Shown here piece after piece: positions 57,834 to 64,000 of a stretch of 64,000 nt of DNA. Under the pieces are notes generated by a model, which was given only the letters and a program-made list of their open reading frames with translations, did no database searches and was not told the DNA's origin. This stretch comes from Artocarpus heterophyllus (lineage: Eukaryota; Streptophyta; Magnoliopsida; Rosales; Moraceae): positions 1,256,212-1,320,211 of the forward strand of contig CM046339.1 of NCBI GenBank assembly GCA_025403435.1. Direction: 5' to 3'. Position 1 is the first letter of the stretch. Each line of letters begins with the position of its first letter. The translations under genes were made by a program, and so were the position numbers.

Positions 57834-58403
57834 TTACATTTTTTCAAGCAGCTCTTTAGCTATTGAAGCAACAACAACATTTATCTCCCCGATTCTACAA
57901 TGATTTTTTGTTCCATAGCGTTATTCTATAGCGTAATCTAAAAACTTTAAAAGATTGTCACAAAATCCATTTACATTCAAAAGACCTATGGGCTTGAACT
58001 GAATGTCCGATAGACTTCTACTAGTAACTACGAATAACTCTTCAAGGGTGCTTAAATCACCAAGTAATGCAATTAAAGCGTCAGAGTTATGGATCATATT
58101 TTCAAGACGCTTAGAATTGTCCAAGACATTTTCTTTCTCACCTATGATTTTCTCATAGAAATTCCCCTCAGTTAGGAGATGAGGGATAATGCCTTCGACA
58201 TGACTACCCCTAGAATATGCTACTGTTGCTACATTCCCCATTATCCCTAAGTTACTTCTCCCATAAATCAGGTTATTCTTCCTACGTGTTAAAACTGGTC
58301 CTAAGGGTTCTACGACTTCAAAGTAGACTTTACCTTTACCATAATTGGAACCATAGAAGACACAGATGGTTTCAATTTGTCTAGATGAATGGTAGGAATA
58401 CAT
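57834..58403 (-). pseudogene. LONELY GUY (LOG)-like cytokinin-activating enzyme, intron-less pseudogene
   Basis: The main frame (160 codons) follows the LOG family closely: ICVFYGSN (13-20) for the N-terminal CVFCGSS motif, LIYGRSNLGIMG (45-56) for the VYGGGSxGLMG motif, HVEGIIPHLLTE, SDALIAL, and LLGDLSTLEE (113-122) where a PGGYGTLEE-type catalytic loop is expected. KPIGLLNVNGFCDNLLKFLD matches the C-terminal part. A TAA ends the frame at 57921, yet the same frame continues with VVVASIAKELLEKM to a second stop at 57834, the normal LOG tail. LOG enzymes release active cytokinin bases from their nucleotides in the cytosol. Loss of the PGG loop glycines and the internal stop argue against activity. 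Plant LOG genes normally have several introns, so a retrocopy is likely. Confidence 0.82.
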
Positions 58404-60150
58404 GCTTGGTTTCTAAGATAAAATGACTTTTTTTAAATATTTGATTTGTTTGGGAAGATAGAAATGATAAAGGATTAAGGAGTTATGAGCAGTAGGTGAT
58501 GGCATGTTATTTTACAATCTAAACAAAACATGTGAGGTAAAAAAAGAAGATAAGATATGATATTGTACAGACGAAAAGTCAAAAAATAAGATGTGGACAT
58601 GTTAAAAAAAAGTCAGACCAAATCCAAACAATTTTGAAAAAGTAAATACGCAATCAAACCAACCTTTGAAAAACAAGACTCAGGCTGTGCAAATTTTGAC
58701 AATTGAAAACAAAATAACAAAAGACACTCTAACGGACCATACAGCTTTTTGACAAACAAGCACGAATCTAGAAAGCTGTCATAAACGACAATTTACTATA
58801 GAACTTTTGAAAAAGTAAAAGACAAATCTTGAAACGTGTTGATAAGATTCGAACATTCCAAACATATTACAATACAAAACGTGATGCATTTGACATGATA
58901 TTATTTTTTAAGAGAAAATAATAAAATAAAAACATACATTAATCATTCAATACTTACTGTAGCAATCGAAAACAAACAAATCCTTAGGACACAAAAACAC
59001 ACTTTTTAAAAAAATATATATATACAAATTATTAAACACCTGCTGTAACGATTTCAAAACAACCAACACTTAAACGACCTCTATGGGTCGAGGATTTACT
59101 TCCCATCAAGTTTTCTTATAATCTGGCAAACAGGGTTTTTAAATATCATGTTCCTGAGGTGTTACCAAAGTTTAGAAATTACACATCAGACATATCTACT
59201 TGGATGGTTCAAAAGAGAAGCATGGAGGTCATCCAAGTTCTATTTAGAAAGTCCACCCTTAAGAAATTGATTTTATTATCTCTATTTACTGACATAAATC
59301 TAGGCAAAGTACATTTATCATTACAATTCTATTGTTTGCACTTGTTACACGTGACCTCGATGGCACGGGCTCTTAATTTTATAATCCCACTACAACTAGT
59401 ACCTATACCTAGTAGACTGACATCTTGATTGAAGTCATTCGGTTGAATATTTCCTCCTATTAACGTCCTTACATCATTGGGGATGCGAAAACGAATAAGG
59501 ATCCATAGTCGAGTGATCCTAGACGTACATTTCTTTTTGAGAACTTTCTAGGAAAGTGATAAGAAGTATTTCCTCAGATGTTGATATTTTTAGTCATTTT
59601 TTTTAAAAAGAGAAAATAAGTAGGAAAGAAAATGAAGGTAAAAATTATAGGTGATTTTCTAGAATTTGAAGGAGATCAAGGCTTGATGGGTAATCTGGGT
59701 GAGGATTGAGAATATTTGAGATAGAAAATTATAGAAATTTGAAAAATTTTTAGAAAGAGAAAGAAGAAGATCTAGAGAGAAAGGAGAAGATTTAAGCAAC
59801 TAGAGAGAGGAACTAGTTTATAGAGAGAACAAGCTTAGAGAAATAAGCTCTAATGTATAGTGATAGGATATATAGACAAGAAATAGGCACTATGTTGTTT
59901 TGGGTTTAGTTGGGCTAGACTGGCTAAACTACGCCAAACTAAATCAAATTACGCTAGACCCAATTCATGAAGATGGTTTCGGATTGGTTGGGCTATACTA
60001 CCTCAACCGTTCTTGTAACAAAAAGTAAAAGAATAAAAAAAAATTGGCCCTCCTAACAATAAATCTCCTAGCTTCATCATTACTGACGTATGTATATATT
60101 GCTAAAAGTAAATAAACAAATGTCGCTTTTTATTTTATCTTAACTTCCAT
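58404..60150. other. Intergenic DNA, no recognised gene
   Basis: The 89-codon frame at 59159-59428 and its surroundings (59085-59580) have moderate GC and a protein-like look (WMVQKRSMEVIQVLFRKS) but no recognised family. 59640-59850 is purine-rich. 59890-60010 has GGGTTTAGTTGGGCTAGAC-type words. Element ends were not found. Confidence 0.45.
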
Positions 60151-60176
60151 TGATGATCCCAAATGATCCATTGCCT

Positions 60177-62160
60177 GTTGATGAGGCTGTGAACATGCAC
60201 ATTTTTAAGATTAAATATCATTATTTTGCATTAACATTTCTCGTTAAATCCTCTAATTAATAGCATTTTTGAATTAACAAGTATTTTTGTGACTTAGTGT
60301 GTAAATATGTTTAAAATTTATTTTTATTGTGTTTTAATGTTTGATTGTTTCGGTATGTTAAATATGAGTTTAGTTTGTAAATAATTAAAACCGTAAAAAT
60401 AAATTATAGTAATTTTATTTTGAGTCTTAAAGTGTTTATAAAGAAGTTTTTAGTTTTTAAATATGTTCAATTATATTTTTTAGTTATTTCTAAAAATATT
60501 TTTGAGTCCTATATAATGTATTTATTAAGGTTTGTTAATTTTAGAAGTTTTTATTTATTTTTAGTATGTTTTGTGTGTTTTATTGTAAAACAAATATTTT
60601 TAAAATCATTGTAAATATATTTTTTTTTTTGCAAAATAGTTAATTTTAGTGTATTTACAAAACTTTAAATTTAAAATCTAGAGAAAAAACGGAGCAAAAT
60701 GACATAAAACGACCTCAAATTCACAAGAAATTCAAAATTTTTTAAAAAATGACACGTGGCAAGCTCTAGACCACACGATCAAGCAGCCGAATGAATCCAG
60801 ACTGTCTACATGTTGCCTCTGTCCTCCGAGCTGTCAGATGAGCTTACCAAGACTAATCAAATGGCCAGCCTTCAACCCACACGGTCCCGCTTAACTTTGT
60901 ATAATCTGAGTCGTGCTCCTAAGTCCAAGTCAGCGAATCCAACAGCTCATGTTTGTCCATCCCTTGAGCTCATTGCACTAGATCACAAACTAAGAAATAC
61001 ACAATGAAGAGTATGAATCAACATGAAAGAAAGAAAATATATAATAAAATCACAAATTAGCTCTAAATGTGTGATTAACGTATTGGCAAAAAATAAATAA
61101 ATAAAAATAAAAAGAAAAAATGTTGCATCTGACTTAGGTGTAACATTCAAATAAAAAAATAATAAAAATAATAAAATAATCAATAAAAAATAAAAAATCT
61201 TAAATAGTAAAAATTTTTCACTATAAAAGGGGAGCCTTCTCCTTCATCTTCACGCCAATTTCTCAAAGGGCCCTATTCTTCTCTCAACTACTGAGTTTGT
61301 AACTCAGAAGCCTCTCACTTTTTGGAGGGAATGGGTTAGAGCACTCCTTAAACCCTACCTTTAATAATAAAATATTGTTTAAATTAGTATAGAGAGTTTG
61401 GTGAGGCAGAGAGATGATATTGTATGTATAATGCTTTGTATGGTTTTTAACTCTATGTTTATACTATAATGCTTCTATTTTTATGGAATAAATTATATTT
61501 TCTATGTTTTTAGTCATTATTGTTAATGTTGTTATGCTGCCCAATTCTTGCATAAATTCAATCATGCTTTCTTTATGTAATTCAATTGTGTTGTATAATT
61601 AATATTAATAATACTAAAATCATCCTTGTTTATTAAGTTAAATTTTTGCTACATTATAGACCTGAACTGGCACAGTAAATGCTTAGTAATACTTGATTTA
61701 TTATTGACAGAGAATGGCATAGTGTATCTTTAAACCATTTAATAGGACGAGGTTCTACCAGAATTAATGCAAAAAATTATTCCATTAAAATGTGTTAATG
61801 TGCTTGCTATATTGTTGCTTTAAGTTGACTTATAGAATTAGTGATTGTGTTTGTTATTAATAAGAAAAGATATAATAAATCAAATTCTTTAGGTAATTAT
61901 TATTTAGAGTTAATTTCCATACTAGTCACAAAACATAAGAGTGATTCTTGAAACTTTACCTTGTTAGGTTTATGTTTTAAATTTTAAAAATCACAAAAAT
62001 ATTTTTTTTATTTTAAACTTTATTTTGAAAAGCTAGTCTGTCTTTTTGAGCATTTATTTTTATCAATCTTCCAAGTTGTAAATTTTTCACCTCGTTGTGG
62101 ATACAACTATCCTTTTTTATACTACAAATGTTTGTATTTAAAGAAACTACAATTAAACAA
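60177..62160 (+). repeat. Athila-like Ty3/gypsy 5' LTR (left edge approximate)
   Basis: The LTR is inferred from its right end: it is followed by a TGGCGCCGTTGTCGG primer-binding site at 62166. It contains a TATAAAAGGGGAGCC promoter at 61222 with a CT-rich initiator-like region after it, and AATAATAAAATATT at about 61363 as poly(A) signal candidate. TGTTGATGAGG at 60177 is a plausible start, but no second LTR is in the window for comparison. Confidence 0.55.
61222..61229 (+). promoter_or_regulatory. TATA box of the gypsy LTR
   Basis: TATAAAAG followed by GGGAGCCTTCTCCTTC, the usual spacing to a pyrimidine-rich start site. Typical of Athila/Tat-type LTR promoters. Confidence 0.65.
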
Positions 62161-62165
62161 AAATT

Positions 62166-62183
62166 TGGCGCCGTTGTCGGAGA
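62166..62183 (+). promoter_or_regulatory. Primer-binding site of the gypsy element
   Basis: TGGCGCCGTTGTCGGAGA differs at few positions from the TGGCGCCGTTGCCGGGGA site widely seen in the Athila/Tat-Ogre group of plant Ty3/gypsy elements. The exact tRNA primer is not verified here. Confidence 0.8.
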
Positions 62184-62639
62184 GATGCCGTCACTTTGTC
62201 AGATTGTCAAACTAAGCGAGAAAATAGGTAAGTAATCCATCCCTATCCTTTGTAATTATTATTTTAATTATTTGTATGTTTTAATCAGTGTGTTTATCAT
62301 TCAAAAGAAAAAATCAAAAAAATAAAAAAAGTTACAAATTCAAAAATTAAAAATTAAAAAAAGGCTGATGCTTTTTATTCAATACTTTATTCGTTTTGAA
62401 TAAAGAAAAGCTTACCATTTTGTCTTTTGTTTTGTAAGTTGAGGTAATCGCAAAACTTTTCAAATTCTATCAAAAAGACCCACTGTTGGAACTCAAGCCC
62501 ATGGTGACAAGACTAAAATTCTTGCTAAGAACGTTGGGAATTCTAAGCGTGTCTGGTGTGACCCCCCAATAATCTAGGAATCCAATTAATTGAGCATTAT
62601 TTGACTTAAATTTTTTTTTAAAAAATTTAAAAATAAAAA

Positions 62640-63740
62640 AATGTTTTGAGAAATCGTCTACATTTTATTGCAAGTTTTTCTCAAAAGCACTTGGAACCAT
62701 TTTATACTGCTTAGTGGAGATATAAAGACTTGCTTGATAGGTACCCTCAACATGGTCTTTTTAGAGAATATTTATTAGAAGTTTTCATAAATATATTAAG
62801 TTGTGAAATAAGAAATTGGGTAGAGAGGAGATGTTACCACCACTTTTTACCAACAAACTGTTGACGAAGCCTATTTCATGATAGAAGACATGGGCAAATT
62901 TGATTATTGGATGATCAAAAGAAGGAACAACGCAAGAAGAGAGAATAATTTAGAGCCTTGGCCTAAAACCTAAACTTCAGAACTATCCTTTCAAACTAAA
63001 AATTCTTTAGGAAATCTAAAAAAGGAAAGTTTGAAAATTTATCAAAGGTAGAACTACTTTATCAAATCATGGAAAGAATCTCTGAAAATTTATCAAAAAA
63101 ATTTAAGAGAATTGCAAAAAGACTGAGAGGAAATAAAAACTACTTTGCATCAATTGGTGTCAAAGGTAGAACAAAATGAAACCATTCTTGGCAAAGATAC
63201 CTTAGCACAAATTTATCACTTAGAAGAACCTGTTTAGCCAATTGAGCAGCCTCTTGAGATGTTTGAAGAATATTCTTTAAGTAAGAAGAAACAATTGACC
63301 CAACCATAGAAGAACATTTGGAACCCACCTATTTTAAGGAATAAACATTAGGAGACGAATGTGAGAAAGAGAAAGAAGACTTAGCTATTAAAGTGTAGCA
63401 ATTATCACCCTTAGTCCTAGATTTTCAACCTCAGTTGCCACAAGAGTTCATCAAAGACTATTCTTACCAAGATCCTATGTGGCTACTACCTCTTCCACCA
63501 CCTCTAGCATCGTTTTTATGGACTTATCAAGAACGTAAAATGAGTTGAAGTTTCATAGGTTTGAATGTTCCATATTTTTGCCAATCTTGAGGGCATGTTC
63601 ATATAAGACCTATTTGTGGTGTCTTTCGACACTTACTATGGGAGGATGCCACTCTTTGATGATTGTCCACTAGGAGCAATGTTGGAAGAAAGATTTACTA
63701 GATTCAAAGCACTAAACAATGGGAAAACACTTTCAAAGTA
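62640..63740 (+). pseudogene. Gypsy (Athila-type) gag relic
   Basis: The + strand reads RYKDLLDRYPQHGLFREYLL, resembling the W.RYKDLLR.CPHHG segment of plant Athila/retrotransposon gag. After a frame change it reads TTTFYQQTVDEAYFMIEDMG (62833-62892), a common gag segment. Further fragments (LPQEFIKDYSYQDPMWLLP near 63440) follow. Stops and frame changes are frequent. The protein would have formed particle structure; this copy is dead. Confidence 0.7.
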
Positions 63741-64000
63741 ATATCTTTACCTTTTCTCCTTTATAATATATTTTTGTGTGTTATTGTATGCTATTTTGAT
63801 TTTCTTTCAAAAAACGTTGAAATTTATTTTGAAAATTTAAAATGAAAGCTAAAAGTTAGATTTGTTTAGAATGGCTAAGTTATGGAGTTAAACTGTTTTC
63901 ACTTTTCTATCGATACGCATTCTAGTGAGTTTGATTTTGTAAATGAAATTTATTTGGATTTTCAAATATATTTTCAATAAAAAATGTGTTTTTTGATTTT

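Larger units (their letters stand above)
62166..64000 (+). mobile_element. Athila-like Ty3/gypsy internal region, runs off the window
   Basis: It starts at the primer-binding site, has a leader of about 450 bases, and then decayed gag. Only the gag part is visible; the type call is based on the primer-binding site and gag resemblance. Confidence 0.7.

Overview
The window is nuclear DNA from a flowering plant, most likely a eudicot. It has AT-rich intergenic sequence, spliced genes with GT/GC...AG introns, an INDETERMINATE-DOMAIN (IDD) zinc-finger gene and a LONELY GUY-like relic. It also holds Ty1/copia, Athila-type Ty3/gypsy, CACTA, hAT, MULE-like, SINE and MITE sequences. The species cannot be named from sequence alone. 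No rRNA, tRNA, CRISPR or prokaryotic gene was seen. Most long reading frames are pieces or shadows of transposable elements.

Positions 1-22946 form a four-layer nest. An outer CACTA element (A, + strand, left part outside the window) is split by a solo LTR (1142-2539 plus 20918 to about 21447, AAAGA duplication). That LTR is split by a copia element of the same LTR family in the opposite orientation (2540-20917, CCTTT duplication, two LTRs of about 2.0 kb). The copia gag is split by a second CACTA element (B, 8203-16876, TTA duplication) of the same family as A. B carries two degenerate genes, both on the minus strand. One is a TNP2-type transposase. The other encodes a Ptta/En/Spm-type protein with a Ulp1-like C48 peptidase region at its C-terminus.

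Positions 22947-40600 hold more mobile DNA: a duplicated CACTA terminus, a hAT element with an 8-bp duplication (27233-31073) that itself contains a solo copia LTR (27449-29463), a 529-bp palindromic CACTA MITE (32459-32987), a CACTA fragment with a Ulp1-like relic, a third truncated CACTA copy (C, 34112-39742), and a tRNA-type SINE with a poly(A) tail.

Positions 40600-49300 are the gene-bearing part. The one confident intact gene is an IDD transcription factor (43221-47466, four exons, 578 residues predicted, intron 1 of GC-AG type). A short possible first exon lies upstream and GC-richer exon-like islands lie downstream.

Positions 49300-64000 return to repeats: a MULE-like element with long terminal inverted repeats, a different CACTA family with a small hAT inside it, an intron-less LONELY GUY pseudogene on the minus strand, and an Athila-like LTR with primer-binding site and decayed gag running off the right edge.
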